Assembly (NCBI RefSeq): GCF_013363975.1
Contig: NZ_JABWGN010000015.1
Coordinates: forward strand, 62,001 to 126,000
Length of the DNA stretch: 64,000 nt
Direction: 5' to 3'
Origin: Nonomuraea montanisoli
GTDB taxonomy: Bacteria > Actinomycetota > Actinomycetes > Streptosporangiales > Streptosporangiaceae
In this document: positions 1 through 7,561 of the stretch, one piece after another
How the letters are laid out: each line of letters begins with the position of its first letter
Position numbering within the stretch: position 1 is the first letter of the stretch
Translations under genes and position numbers: made by a program
Notes under the pieces: model-generated
The model's database searches: none
Told to the model about the DNA's origin: nothing
The model's input: the letters and a program-made list of their open reading frames with translations, nothing else

Positions 1-31
1 GTTCCGCGCCCGCTCGGGGATCATCGCCTGT

Positions 32-943
32 ATGCGGGCATTGGTGGTTCTCGTCTGGGAGGGCACGCTCGGATTACTCGTCGCCGTCATGGTGGCGGTG
101 GCGGTGGTGACGGCGCCGAGCGGTCATCTGCTGAACGTGCTGGGCCAGGCCGGGCCGTCCGGGCTGGTGGCGGCGGGGCTGGCGCTGTCGCTGCGCGCCG
201 GCACGCCGAACCTGGCGGTCGGGGCGCTCGCCGGTTTCACAGCGGCCGTCACCGCGTCGCCGCTGATCGGGCAGGGGTGGGCGGCGGCGATCCTGGCGCT
301 GCTGCTCGTGGCGATCGGCGGGCTCGTCCTGGGGCTCCTCGTCGCCGCGCTCGCCGCTCCGGCGTGGGCGGTCACCCTGGGCGCGGCGGTCGCCTGCGAG
401 GCGCTGGTCGTCGCCATGACCGACAGCCGGGGCGTGCCCAGCCAGTTCGGGAGCGGGATCCCGGCCTCCGTGTGGTTCGTGCTGTTCGTCGTCGTGTCGC
501 TCGGGGGCGCGCTGGTCTGGCGGGTGGCGCGGCTCCGGTCGCCGTGGGTGGCGGCCCTGGTGGGGGTGGGCGGGTCGAGCCTGCTCGCCGCCGTGGGCGG
601 GCTGGCCGCGCTCGCCCGGGTGCAGGCGGTCTTCCCGGGCACCGGATGGAGCACCACGACGCTCGCCCTGGCCGCGGTGCTGCTGGGCGGGGTCAGCGTG
701 CACGGCGGGCGGGGCGGGGTGGCGGGCACGGTGCTCGCGATGCTCTTCCTGGCGCTGGTCCAGGGCCAGCTCGCGGTCTGGGGCGCGCCGTTCTGGGCCT
801 TCATGGCGGTCACGGGAGTCGTGGTGGTGGTCGCGCTGCTGGCCGGGCGGTTGGTGGACCTCGCCGTCCCCGAGCCGATCCCGGCGCCGGGCGATGCCCC
901 GGTCGAGGCGCGTACGAACGGGCCGCGACAGTCGCCTTGGTAA
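32..943 (+). CDS. ABC transporter permease, ribose/BPD_transp_2 type
   Basis: This is an integral-membrane permease of about 303 residues with roughly eight hydrophobic segments. The stretch VLLGGVSVHGGRGGVAG, near residues 215-231, matches the conserved EAA-like loop of RbsC/XylH-type sugar permeases (LGGxSxxGGxG). It would form the inner-membrane channel of an ABC importer for a sugar or nucleoside; the ATPase and binding-protein genes are presumably upstream, outside the window. The ATG at 32 has no Shine-Dalgarno and the frame stays open to base 2, so the true start could lie before the window. The last 40 residues are a hydrophilic Pro/Ala tail. Substrate unknown. Confidence 0.75.
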   Translation: MRALVVLVWEGTLGLLVAVMVAVAVVTAPSGHLLNVLGQAGPSGLVAAGLALSLRAGTPNLAVGALAGFTAAVTASPLIGQGWAAAILALLLVAIGGLVLGLLVAALAAPAWAVTLGAAVACEALVVAMTDSRGVPSQFGSGIPASVWFVLFVVVSLGGALVWRVARLRSPWVAALVGVGGSSLLAAVGGLAALARVQAVFPGTGWSTTTLALAAVLLGGVSVHGGRGGVAGTVLAMLFLALVQGQLAVWGAPFWAFMAVTGVVVVVALLAGRLVDLAVPEPIPAPGDAPVEARTNGPRQSPW

Positions 944-984
944 GGCGGCTTGCTTATTTTGGTAAGGCGACTTACGATTTCCGG
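933..984 (+). promoter_or_regulatory. Leaderless promoter with overlapping repeat operator
   Basis: TTGCTT (950-955) and TACGAT (973-978) are separated by 17 bp, and the -10 ends 6 nt before the ATG at 985, so the transcript is probably leaderless. A 13-bp direct repeat GGTAAGGCGRCTT occurs at 939-951 and 961-973 (22-bp phase). The first copy also forms the inverted repeat CGCCTT-GGT-AAGGCG (933-947). These repeats cover the -35 and spacer, which fits autorepression by the downstream Phd-like protein. Confidence 0.6.
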
Positions 985-1533
985 ATGTCTCCCCATGACC
1001 TCGCTCCCTCCGTGAGCGCCGACCTCGTCGCCCGTTTCGGCGCGCCCCTGGGCGTCGAGGAAGCCCGCGCCCACTGGGGCCGGTTGACGCGTGCCGCCCA
1101 GGACGGCGCCACCACGCTGATCACCCGGGAGCGCTGGGAGTGGGCCGCGCTGATCCCGGTCACCGAGGTGCCCGGGCCGCTGACCGGCCTGGCGGTCCTG
1201 CCGCTGTCCACGGCCCGCCGCAAGCTCGGCGACCTCGTACGGCAGGCCACCCTCCCGTACGAGGACGGCCCGCTGCTGCTCACCCGCCACCGCACCCCGG
1301 TGGCGGCCCTGATCGCCGCCCGGTCCCTGGCCGGCCAGGAGGCCCGCGAGCACCGCCTGGTCGTGGAGGATCTGCTGCGCGACGGCCACACCGTCGTCCT
1401 GAGCCGCCTCCCGGTGGCGGCCGGGTCCGCGTACTCCGCGGTCGTCCGTGACGCCGGCGGCGCCGACGTGGCCGCCGGCACCGGCGACAGCGTGGACGAG
1501 GCGCTGCGGCGCCTGCAACAGGCGGAAGGGTGA
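985..1533 (+). CDS. Tandem Phd/YefM-like antitoxin-domain protein
   Basis: The 182-residue product contains two Phd-like units. Residues about 20-60 (VEEARAHWGRLTRAAQDGAT followed by TLITRERWEWAALIP) and about 75-115 (LPLSTARRKLGDLVRQATL, then LLLTRHRTPVAALIA) both follow the Phd pattern of helix, helix, then strand T(R)xGxPVAxL. Classical Phd antitoxins are about 80 residues with one unit, so this is a duplication or fusion. The last 60 residues resemble an HicB-like strand-rich tail (AYSAVVRDAGG, DSVDEALRRL). No toxin gene follows: the next gene is convergent. The start is chosen because a leaderless promoter sits 6 nt upstream. It may be a solitary DNA-binding regulator rather than a toxin partner. 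Confidence 0.65.
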   Translation: MSPHDLAPSVSADLVARFGAPLGVEEARAHWGRLTRAAQDGATTLITRERWEWAALIPVTEVPGPLTGLAVLPLSTARRKLGDLVRQATLPYEDGPLLLTRHRTPVAALIAARSLAGQEAREHRLVVEDLLRDGHTVVLSRLPVAAGSAYSAVVRDAGGADVAAGTGDSVDEALRRLQQAEG

Positions 1534-1558
1534 CGCCCCGCGCGGAGGGGTGTGACGC

Positions 1559-2452
1559 CTAGCCCGGGGTGCCGGCGGCGTACAGCACGTCACGCAAGCC
1601 CGGGAGCGTCGCCTCGCGGTCGGCGTGCCAGACGAGGCGGAGGCTGAGGCCGGGCGCCGGGAAGGCGAGCCGCGCGAGCGTGCCCGCCCCGAGCGCGGCG
1701 GCCACCGCGAACCCCGGCAGCAGCGCGATCCCGAGCCCCTGCTCGGCCCAGGCGCGCATCACCTGCACCCCGCCAACCTGGACCCGTTCCGGGCCGGGGC
1801 CGATGAGCCGGTCGGCGGCCATGAGGAACGAGCAGTTCGCCGCGTTCACCAGCAGCCGCTCGCCCGCCAGGTCGTCCGGGGACACCTGGGGCCGGCCGAG
1901 CAGCGGATGGCCGGGCGCGGCGACCAGCACGAGAGGCACGGAGTCCACGTCGAGGAACGTCAGCGGCGCGGGCGGCGGCGCGAAGCCGAGGTCGCCGAGG
2001 GCCTCGCCGGTGTCGAGGAGCAGCGCCGCCTCCAGCCGTCCGGCGATCACGTCGGCGAGCAGGTCGTCGCGGCTCACGCTGGGCAGCACCTCCACGCGCA
2101 GGCCGGGGCGCCGCTCCGCCAGCCTGGCCAGCACGCGCGGCACGCAGGCGGCCACGATCGTCTCCAGCGCCCCCAGCCGGACGTCCTCCGGCTGCCCGGC
2201 CACCTCGCGGCGCGCCTGCTCCGCCTGGTCGAGCAGGCGCCGCGCCCAGCCCTGCAGCCGCCGCCCGGCCCCGGTCAGGACCATCCCCCTCGGCGTCCGG
2301 TCGAACAGCGTCACGCCGAGCGACTTCTCCAGGACGCGGATCTGCTCGGACACGCTGGACGGGGCGAGGTCCAGGGCGTTGGCGGCCTCCGTCACCGTCC
2401 GGTGCCGCACGACGGCCTCGAAGGTCCGCAACTGACGCAACTCCACGCCCAT
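1559..2452 (-). CDS. LysR-family transcriptional regulator
   Basis: The N-terminus carries the LysR winged helix-turn-helix (ELRQLRTFEAVVRHRTVTEA, then A-LDLAPSSVSEQIRVLEKSLG and LFDRTPRG, residues 3-55). A type 2 periplasmic-binding-like effector domain follows (about residues 90-290). Length is 297 residues, normal for LysR. The ATG at 2452 is preferred because the HTH begins two residues later; an upstream in-frame start would add 18 unrelated residues. The divergent neighbours are fitA/vapC, but the intervening 68 bp carries the toxin-antitoxin operator. LysR members often regulate an adjacent divergent gene, so control of vapBC is possible but unproven. Effector unknown. Confidence 0.85.
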   Translation of the reverse strand: MGVELRQLRTFEAVVRHRTVTEAANALDLAPSSVSEQIRVLEKSLGVTLFDRTPRGMVLTGAGRRLQGWARRLLDQAEQARREVAGQPEDVRLGALETIVAACVPRVLARLAERRPGLRVEVLPSVSRDDLLADVIAGRLEAALLLDTGEALGDLGFAPPPAPLTFLDVDSVPLVLVAAPGHPLLGRPQVSPDDLAGERLLVNAANCSFLMAADRLIGPGPERVQVGGVQVMRAWAEQGLGIALLPGFAVAAALGAGTLARLAFPAPGLSLRLVWHADREATLPGLRDVLYAAGTPG

Positions 2453-2488
2453 GCCAAACAGCACGGCCACGAACGGCATTCCGCGGCG

Positions 2489-2520
2489 CGTGCATGCAAC
2501 GTGCATGCTAACGTGCGAGT
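2489..2520 (+). promoter_or_regulatory. vapBC operator and leaderless -10
   Basis: Two GTGCATGC boxes (2490-2497 and 2501-2508) lie immediately before TAACGT (2509-2514), which is 6 nt from the antitoxin ATG at 2521. The arrangement fits an autoregulated leaderless toxin-antitoxin promoter in which the RHH antitoxin binds the TGCATGC repeats. Confidence 0.5.
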
Positions 2521-2745
2521 ATGGCGATCATCCAGATCAGAGACGTCCCGGAGGCCACCGAACGGACGCTGAAAGCGCGGGCCGAGCGCGCGGGCAAGTC
2601 TCTGGCGGCGTATCTCCGCGACCTCCTGAACGAAGAGGCCGCCCACCCCACGCCCGACGAGGTGATGGCCAGGATCGCCGCCGACGAGCCGGTGCCCTAC
2701 GACCCCGACTTCGTGGCCGAGACCTTGCGCGAGGGGCGCCGGTGA
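2521..2745 (+). CDS. FitA/VapB-like ribbon-helix-helix antitoxin
   Basis: This 74-residue protein starts with an RHH DNA-binding unit (MAIIQIRDVPEATERTLKAR, then AERAGKSLAAYLRDLL), typical of FitA-like antitoxins in which strand IQIRDVP inserts in the DNA major groove. The acidic C-terminal segment (residues 45-74, PDEVMARIAADEP) would wrap the toxin active site. It overlaps vapC by 4 nt (GTGA), so the pair is translationally coupled. It neutralises the PIN toxin and is expected to autorepress through the TGCATGC repeats just upstream. Confidence 0.85.
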   Translation: MAIIQIRDVPEATERTLKARAERAGKSLAAYLRDLLNEEAAHPTPDEVMARIAADEPVPYDPDFVAETLREGRR

Positions 2746-3158
2746 GCCTGGTCGTCGACGCATCGATCGTGTTCCGCCTGCTGGCGAACGTGAAAGGCGA
2801 CGATCTGCTTCGCAGGCGGCTGGCCGGCACGCTGCACGCTCCCGCGCTGATCGACGTCGAGATCGCTTCGGTGGTGCGCGGACATGTGATCACCGGCAAG
2901 CCCGAGGTGCGCGTCTCCGCCGAGCGGGGCCGCCTCATGCTGGACCGGTTCGCGGAACTCAGGATCGTGCGGCATCCGATGCTGCCGCTGCAGCCGCGGG
3001 TGCTGGAGCTGCGTCACAGCCTCACCGCCTACGACGGGATGTACGTGGCGCTCGCGGAGCTGCTGGGAGTGCCGCTGCTCACGGCCGATGCGAAGTTCGC
3101 CGGTGCGACGGGACACCGGGCCGAGATCCGCCACCACCCGCCGCCGGACCCCGCGTAG
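2742..3158 (+). CDS. vapC: VapC-type PIN-domain ribonuclease toxin
   Basis: The 138-residue product shows the four acidic residues of the PIN nuclease site in order: Asp in LVVDASIVF (residue 6), Glu in DVEIAS (about 37), Asp in TAYDGMYVALAE (about 94) and Asp in LLTADAKFA (about 112). PIN toxins are Mg-dependent RNases that cleave tRNA or rRNA. The GTG start overlaps the antitoxin stop. Nothing about the length or motifs suggests inactivation. The specific RNA target cannot be told from sequence. Confidence 0.88.
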   Translation: MSLVVDASIVFRLLANVKGDDLLRRRLAGTLHAPALIDVEIASVVRGHVITGKPEVRVSAERGRLMLDRFAELRIVRHPMLPLQPRVLELRHSLTAYDGMYVALAELLGVPLLTADAKFAGATGHRAEIRHHPPPDPA

Positions 3159-3165
3159 CCACCGG

Positions 3166-3184
3166 CGTTCGGAATCTCCGAACG
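3166..3184. promoter_or_regulatory. Inverted repeat between vapC and MFS gene
   Basis: A perfect 8-bp inverted repeat CGTTCGGA-ATC-TCCGAACG lies 8 bp after the vapC stop. It could be an operator for the exporter downstream or a short terminator. No U-tract follows, so an operator is slightly favoured. Confidence 0.4.
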
Positions 3185-3230
3185 TGGGCTGCGGTCCGGC
3201 CGGTGGAGTCGCGGCGGGCCGGAGCCGACA

Positions 3231-4655
3231 GTGGGCGGCATGACTCTTTCCATCGTCGGCGCGCCCCCGCGCGCTCGCGGGCGGGCCGCGGCGCTGCTCG
3301 GCGTGTCGCTCGGGTACTTCATGGTGCTCCTCGACATGACGGTGCTCTCCGTCGCCGAGCCCGACCTGGCCGCGTCGCTGCGCACCTCGATCGCCGGCCT
3401 CCAGTGGGCCACCACCGGCTACACCGTCGTCTTCGGCGCGTTGCTGCTGTCCGGTGGCGCGGTCGCCGACCGTTACGGGGCCGACCGGGTGTTCCGTGCC
3501 GGGGTGGCGGTGTTCGCGCTGGGCTCGCTGCTGTCGGCCCTCGCTCCCGGGCTGGGCGTGCTGGTCGGGTTGCGGGCGGTCCTGGGCGCCGCGGGGGCGG
3601 CCTGCGTGCCCGCCTCGATGGCCGTCATCGCGCGGCTCTACCCCGACCCCGGCGAGCGGACCCGGGCGGTGGCGGCCTGGGCGGCCATCAGCGGCGCGGC
3701 CGTGGCCGCGGGCCCCGTCGCGGGCGGCGCGCTCGTCGACCTGGCCGGATGGCGGGCCATCTTCCTGGTGAACGTGCCGATCGGCCTGCTGGTGCTCGCG
3801 CTGACCGCCGGACGGGGGCTGCGGGCGCCTCATGGCGCGCGCGGCGCGGCGGCCTCCCGCGCGGCGGCTTCCGGCGCGGCGGCCGGGTCCCCGGGCGGGG
3901 AGCGGCGGATCGACTGGGCGGCCCAGCTCGCCGCCTGCGCGGTGCTCGCGCTGCTGACCGACGCGCTCATCGCGGCGGGCTCCCGCTCCTGGGCGCACGC
4001 CGCCGGGGCCGCGGTGGCGACGGCGCTGGCGGTCCGCGGGTTCGCCGCCCTCGAACGGCGCAGCGACGCCCCCGTGCTGAACCGCACGCTGCTCGGCAGC
4101 GGCGGCGTGCGGGCCGGCCTGGCCGCCGGCGCGGCGGTGAGCTTCACCCTGAACGGCGGCCTGTTCGTGCTGCCGCTGCTGCTCCAGCAGGGCCGGCACC
4201 TGAGCGCGGCGGTCAGCGGCCTGGCGTTCCTGCCGCTGACCCTGCCGTTCGTGGTCAACCCGCCGCTGACCGGCCGGATCGTCGCCCGGGTCGGCCCGCG
4301 CCCGCCGATCCTGGCCGGGCTGGCGCTGCTCGCCGCGGGCGGCGGCGGGCTGGCGTGGGCCGTCGGCGCCGGCGCAGGGTACGGCTGGCTGGCCGTGGGG
4401 CTGCTGCTCACCGGGACCGGGGTCGCGCTCGTGCTGCCCGCCCTGGCGGCCGCCGTCATCGCCGCCGCGCCCGCCGGCACGGCCGGCGCCGCCGGAGGGC
4501 TGCTCAACGCCGTGCGTCAGACCGGGGCCACACTCGGGGTCGCCGTCATGGGCGCCTGCGCCGGCCTCGGGACGGTCACCGGCACCGCGCTGTCCCTGGT
4601 CGTGGCGGCCGCCCTGTGCGGGCTCGCCGCGGCCTGGTTCGCCCTGCGAAGCTGA
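3231..4655 (+). CDS. DHA2-family MFS multidrug exporter
   Basis: The 474-residue hydrophobic protein begins like EmrB/QacA proteins: LLGVSLGYFMVLLDMTVLSVAEPDL contains the D-x-T-(I/V)-(V/L) motif of DHA2 transporters in TM1. ADRYGADRVFRAG is motif A, and the motif C-like GPVAGGALVDLAGWR with FLVNVPIG closes the N-terminal half. About 13-14 hydrophobic segments are visible. It should expel drugs or cationic compounds using proton motive force. GTG 3231 has GGAG 6 nt upstream; ATG 3240 is an alternative without a ribosome site. An Ala/Gly/Arg-rich hydrophilic loop (about residues 200-225) separates the two halves. It converges on the MerR gene with only 9 bp between stops. Confidence 0.85.
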   Translation: MGGMTLSIVGAPPRARGRAAALLGVSLGYFMVLLDMTVLSVAEPDLAASLRTSIAGLQWATTGYTVVFGALLLSGGAVADRYGADRVFRAGVAVFALGSLLSALAPGLGVLVGLRAVLGAAGAACVPASMAVIARLYPDPGERTRAVAAWAAISGAAVAAGPVAGGALVDLAGWRAIFLVNVPIGLLVLALTAGRGLRAPHGARGAAASRAAASGAAAGSPGGERRIDWAAQLAACAVLALLTDALIAAGSRSWAHAAGAAVATALAVRGFAALERRSDAPVLNRTLLGSGGVRAGLAAGAAVSFTLNGGLFVLPLLLQQGRHLSAAVSGLAFLPLTLPFVVNPPLTGRIVARVGPRPPILAGLALLAAGGGGLAWAVGAGAGYGWLAVGLLLTGTGVALVLPALAAAVIAAAPAGTAGAAGGLLNAVRQTGATLGVAVMGACAGLGTVTGTALSLVVAAALCGLAAAWFALRS

Positions 4656-4664
4656 AGCCGGCGG

Positions 4665-5372
4665 CTACGGGGCGGCGACCAGGCTCATCAGCCGTTCCCA
4701 GGCGGGGGAGGAAGCGGTGAGGTGGGAGTCGAGCAGGGCACGCGTGCCCGGCCCGACGTCCTCGTGCTCCTGCCGCCGGGCCGCCCACGCCTTCATGTCG
4801 GCGGCCAGCCGGGCGAGCCGCGGGTCGCGGGGGTCCCAGTCGAACGCCTCGTCGCAGGCCACGTAGAGGCGCATCAGCTCGGCGTCGTCGAAGGAGGCGT
4901 TCTTCACGGCGACCAGCTCGGGAAGCAGCTCCGGCGACTGCGCCGCCATCATGATCCACATGTCGCGCTCGACGCGGACCGTCCGCTCGCTGACGCCGAG
5001 CGAGCGCAGCCGTTCGAGGACGGCGACGACCTCGGCGGGCAGGAACAGCCGCTCGCCCCCGACCAGCTCGGCCATGCGCCGCCGCTGCCGGATCAGGTCG
5101 CGGATGCGCGCGCGCAGGTCGTCGTCGATGGCGGCGACGGCCTCGGCGAACTCCTCCTGCCCGGCGTGGAGGAGCTCGTCGATGCGGGCCAGCGGCACGC
5201 CGGCGTCGGCCATCGTCCTGATCCGGATCAGGTCGACCACCGCGGCGGCGTCGTAGCGGCGGTAGCCGGAGGAGTCACGCTCGGGCTCGGCCAGCAGGCC
5301 GCAGTGGTGGTAGTGACGGACGGCGCGGACCGTCACCCCGGCATGGGCGGCGAGCTGGCCAATGGTGAGCAA
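4665..5372 (-). CDS. MerR-family transcriptional regulator
   Basis: The N-terminus LTIGQLAAHAGVTVRAVRHY and GLLAEPERDSSGYRRYDAAA is the MerR winged helix with the RYY-type wing. A helical dimerisation region (LIRQRRRMAEL) and a C-terminal region of about 120 residues (MWIMMAAQSPELLPELVAVK...) follow, resembling the TipAS-like effector part. TTG 5372 is taken as start because AAGGAG precedes it by 6 nt; it also gives the canonical MerR first residues. The start lies 12 nt after the hydrolase stop, so the two genes form an operon. It probably controls the TGACGCNGCGTCA palindrome in front of the hydrolase. Confidence 0.82.
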   Translation of the reverse strand: MLTIGQLAAHAGVTVRAVRHYHHCGLLAEPERDSSGYRRYDAAAVVDLIRIRTMADAGVPLARIDELLHAGQEEFAEAVAAIDDDLRARIRDLIRQRRRMAELVGGERLFLPAEVVAVLERLRSLGVSERTVRVERDMWIMMAAQSPELLPELVAVKNASFDDAELMRLYVACDEAFDWDPRDPRLARLAADMKAWAARRQEHEDVGPGTRALLDSHLTASSPAWERLMSLVAAP

Positions 5373-5383
5373 TGAGAGCTCCT

Positions 5384-6271
5384 TCAGCACACGCGTTGCC
5401 AAAGATCGCGGACGCCCTGGGAGACGGCGTCCGGTTCGTCCGTGCAGATCGTACTGTGGCGGGCGTTCTCCAGCACGCGGTGCTCGCCGCCGGGCGCCGC
5501 CGCGGCCAGGGCCTCGCCGAGGCGGATCTTGCCGTCGCTCATCGCGGTCAGGGTCTTCTTCGGCATCATGAGCTTCATCGCGGGATCGACGCCGAGCGCG
5601 GTGAACGCGAGCAGCGGCCTGCCCGGCACGGGCCCCGCGGCCCTGATCTCGGCGGCCAGCCCGGGCATGTCGCCGCGCTCCTGGGCGCCGGCCCGCTGCG
5701 ACGCGACGGTGAGATGGCGGGCGAGCAGCGCGTCGCGGACCTCGCGCGGCCAGGTGGCCAGCATCTTCCTGTACTGGCCGCCCGCGAGGAGGGTGACCAG
5801 GCGCAGCATCACGTCGCCCGGCACGGGCTGCGGCTTCAGGCGCAGGCGCTCGTCGGCCATGTGGACGTCCCAGTCCTCGTTGAACGCGTCGAGGTAGACG
5901 ACCCCGGCCACCTCGTCCGGGAAGAGCTGGAGGAAGCGCCGCGCGTAGGCGCCGCCGAGGGAGTGCGCCACCAGCACGTACGGGCCCGGCACGTCCGCGG
6001 CCCGCAGCAGGTCCCGCAGCTCGGTCGCGACCTCGGCCGCGGTGCGCGGCAGCTCGGCCGGGTCGCTCCAGCCCGTGCCGGCGCGGTCGTGGAGGACGGA
6101 GGTGGTGAACGCGGAGACGCGCTCGTGAACGTTGAGGTAGTCCAGCCCGAACGCGCTGGCGCCCGGCAGGAACACCACGGCCGGCCCGCCCGCGCCCGAG
6201 CGGTGGAGGAACAGGCGGCGGCCGTCGACCTGGTGGAGGCGGCCCAGCGGGGGCTGCTGAGAAGTGCTCAT
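5384..6271 (-). CDS. Alpha/beta-fold hydrolase
   Basis: This 295-residue protein has the alpha/beta-hydrolase core: oxyanion strand VVFLPGAS (about 30-37), the nucleophile elbow VLVAHSLGGAYA (Ser in AHSLGG, about residue 100), a cap region rich in Arg/Leu (about 130-200), and a C-terminal catalytic His in RHSTICTDEPD. It would hydrolyse an ester, lactone or epoxide; substrate unknown. It is the first gene of a two-gene operon with the MerR regulator. An upstream in-frame extension exists, but the ATG at 6271 starts exactly at the family-like N-terminus. Confidence 0.82.
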   Translation of the reverse strand: MSTSQQPPLGRLHQVDGRRLFLHRSGAGGPAVVFLPGASAFGLDYLNVHERVSAFTTSVLHDRAGTGWSDPAELPRTAAEVATELRDLLRAADVPGPYVLVAHSLGGAYARRFLQLFPDEVAGVVYLDAFNEDWDVHMADERLRLKPQPVPGDVMLRLVTLLAGGQYRKMLATWPREVRDALLARHLTVASQRAGAQERGDMPGLAAEIRAAGPVPGRPLLAFTALGVDPAMKLMMPKKTLTAMSDGKIRLGEALAAAAPGGEHRVLENARHSTICTDEPDAVSQGVRDLWQRVC

Positions 6272-6285
6272 GAGGCGATGGTGCA

Positions 6286-6306
6286 ACCCTGACGCAGCGT
6301 CAAGGT
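6286..6306. promoter_or_regulatory. MerR-type palindrome upstream of hydrolase
   Basis: TGACGCAGCGTCA at 6290-6302 is a 6-1-6 palindrome embedded in a near-symmetric CCTGACGC/GCGTCAAGG context. A second copy, TGACGCCGCGTCA, occurs at 6910-6922. The first sits 19 bp before the hydrolase start, where a MerR regulator would bind. Confidence 0.45.
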
Positions 6307-6352
6307 CAAGCCCGGGATCCGGCCAGGCCGCGGGCTCACTAGGATCGCGCGC

Positions 6353-6901
6353 ATGGAAGATCGACTCATGGCCGGGCGGGGACCGCTGTGCCTCCTCGCG
6401 GGGGCGCCGGGCGCGGGCAAGACGTACCTGCTGCCGTACCTGCTGGGCGGGGCCGGCGGGCTGGTCGTCATGGACATGGACGAGATCCTGGAGGAGGGCG
6501 CGCTGCTCGGCGTGCCCGTCGCCGAACCCGGGGCCGCCCCGGTGTGGCCCGCCTACGACCGCCTGTGGGGGCGGATCGTCGCCATGGTGCGCCGGGTGGG
6601 GCACCCCGTGCTGCTGCTCTGTCCCGTTCCCGACGCGGAGGAGCTCGAGCCGGGCGGGCGGTGGGACGGGCCGCTCCGGTGGGCGCTGCTGGACTGCCCC
6701 GACGACGTCCGGCGACGGCGGCTGGAGGCGCGCGGCTGCCCGAAGGAGGAGATCGAGGACGCGATGGCCGACGCCCGGCAGGGGCGCGCGCTCATCCCGA
6801 CGGCGTTCGCGTCCGGAGGCTCGTACGACGGGGGAGCGGACGGGGACCCCGCCGTGCTGGCGGCCCGTGTGCTGGCCTGGGCGCGAGGTGACGGCGCATG
6901 A
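6353..6901 (+). CDS. P-loop nucleoside/nucleotide kinase-like protein
   Basis: The Walker A motif GAPGAGKTYLLP occurs at residues 17-28, followed by VVMDMDEIL, a Walker-B-like or LID-proximal acidic strand. A segment RWALLDCPDDVRRRRLEARG resembles the R-x3-R loop of small nucleotide/antibiotic kinases. Length (182 residues) fits this class. TAGGAT at 6340-6345 lies 7 nt before the ATG, so translation is likely leaderless. Substrate unknown; it may modify a small molecule. The neighbours (hydrolase/MerR on one side, a secreted protein on the other) do not define a pathway. Confidence 0.65.
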   Translation: MEDRLMAGRGPLCLLAGAPGAGKTYLLPYLLGGAGGLVVMDMDEILEEGALLGVPVAEPGAAPVWPAYDRLWGRIVAMVRRVGHPVLLLCPVPDAEELEPGGRWDGPLRWALLDCPDDVRRRRLEARGCPKEEIEDAMADARQGRALIPTAFASGGSYDGGADGDPAVLAARVLAWARGDGA

Positions 6902-6909
6902 AGCGAGGG

Positions 6910-6922
6910 TGACGCCGCGTCA
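6910..6922. promoter_or_regulatory. Second TGACGCNGCGTCA palindrome
   Basis: A 13-bp palindrome matching the one before the hydrolase begins 8 nt after the P-loop gene stop and 61 bp before the DUF4232-like gene. It is probably a second site for the local MerR protein. Confidence 0.4.
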
Positions 6923-6982
6923 AGGGCGTCATGTCCGTTTGCTGGGGTTCCGTGGCGTTGGGCGGGCTCTTGGAGGGCATAA

Positions 6983-7498
6983 GTGAGGTTGATGAGGAAG
7001 CTGGGGATTGTCGGGATCGTGGGCTTGGGCCTGCTGGTGGCAGGCACCGCCTTCGCCCAGACGCGTCCTGTCTCCCCGGTCGTGTCGCGGAAGCCTGTCC
7101 CGGCGCGTCAGGTCGCTTCGGACACCTGCCCCTCCGGCGACCTGGAGATGCGGTTCGGCCGGATCGACCCCGGCGCGGGCAACCGGTACGTCCCCCTGAC
7201 CTTCACCAACGTCTCCGGCGTCTCCTGCGTGCTGTCCGGCCATCCCGGAGTCGCGCTGCTCGACGCGGACGGCGCGACGTTGCCGGTGACCGTGCGGCAC
7301 GTGGACGGGCCCGGCGCGGTGGAGACGCTGAAGCCGGGTGCGAGCGTGCGGTCCGTCCTGCACTGGACGGTCGTGGAGCCCGGCTGCGTCAGCCCGGCCG
7401 GACTGCGCGCCACGCCCCCGGACGGGGGGACGGGCCTGACCGTCCCGCTCCCCGAGGGCAGGGTGTGCGGCGGCGTGGACGTCACCCCGGTCGGCTGA
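6983..7498 (+). CDS. Secreted DUF4232-like protein
   Basis: The GTG start at 6983 has GGAGG 6 nt upstream. Residues 1-26 form a signal peptide (KLGIVGIVGLGLLVAGTAFAQ) with a likely AFA-Q cleavage site. The mature part has four cysteines (DTCPSGDLEM, VSCVLSGHPGV, EPGCVSP, RVCGGVDV) arranged as in actinobacterial DUF4232 proteins, whose core motif LxFTNxSGxxCxLxGxPGVxLLD is visible around residues 71-96. These are small extracytoplasmic beta-sandwich proteins of unknown role, often lipoproteins; this one lacks a lipobox. Confidence 0.8.
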   Translation: MRLMRKLGIVGIVGLGLLVAGTAFAQTRPVSPVVSRKPVPARQVASDTCPSGDLEMRFGRIDPGAGNRYVPLTFTNVSGVSCVLSGHPGVALLDADGATLPVTVRHVDGPGAVETLKPGASVRSVLHWTVVEPGCVSPAGLRATPPDGGTGLTVPLPEGRVCGGVDVTPVG

Positions 7499-7519
7499 GG
7501 CGGCCGGGCCCTCCCATGG

Positions 7520-7540
7520 AGGTCCTCCGGGACCTAGGCT
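7520..7540 (+). promoter_or_regulatory. Palindrome and -10 before SPFH gene
   Basis: AGGTCC-TCCG-GGACCT (7520-7535) overlaps TAGGCT (7535-7540), a plausible -10 box 21 bp before the ATG at 7562. GAAGGG precedes the ATG as ribosome-binding site. Confidence 0.35.
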
Positions 7541-7561
7541 CGACATGGAAGGGATGCCGTC

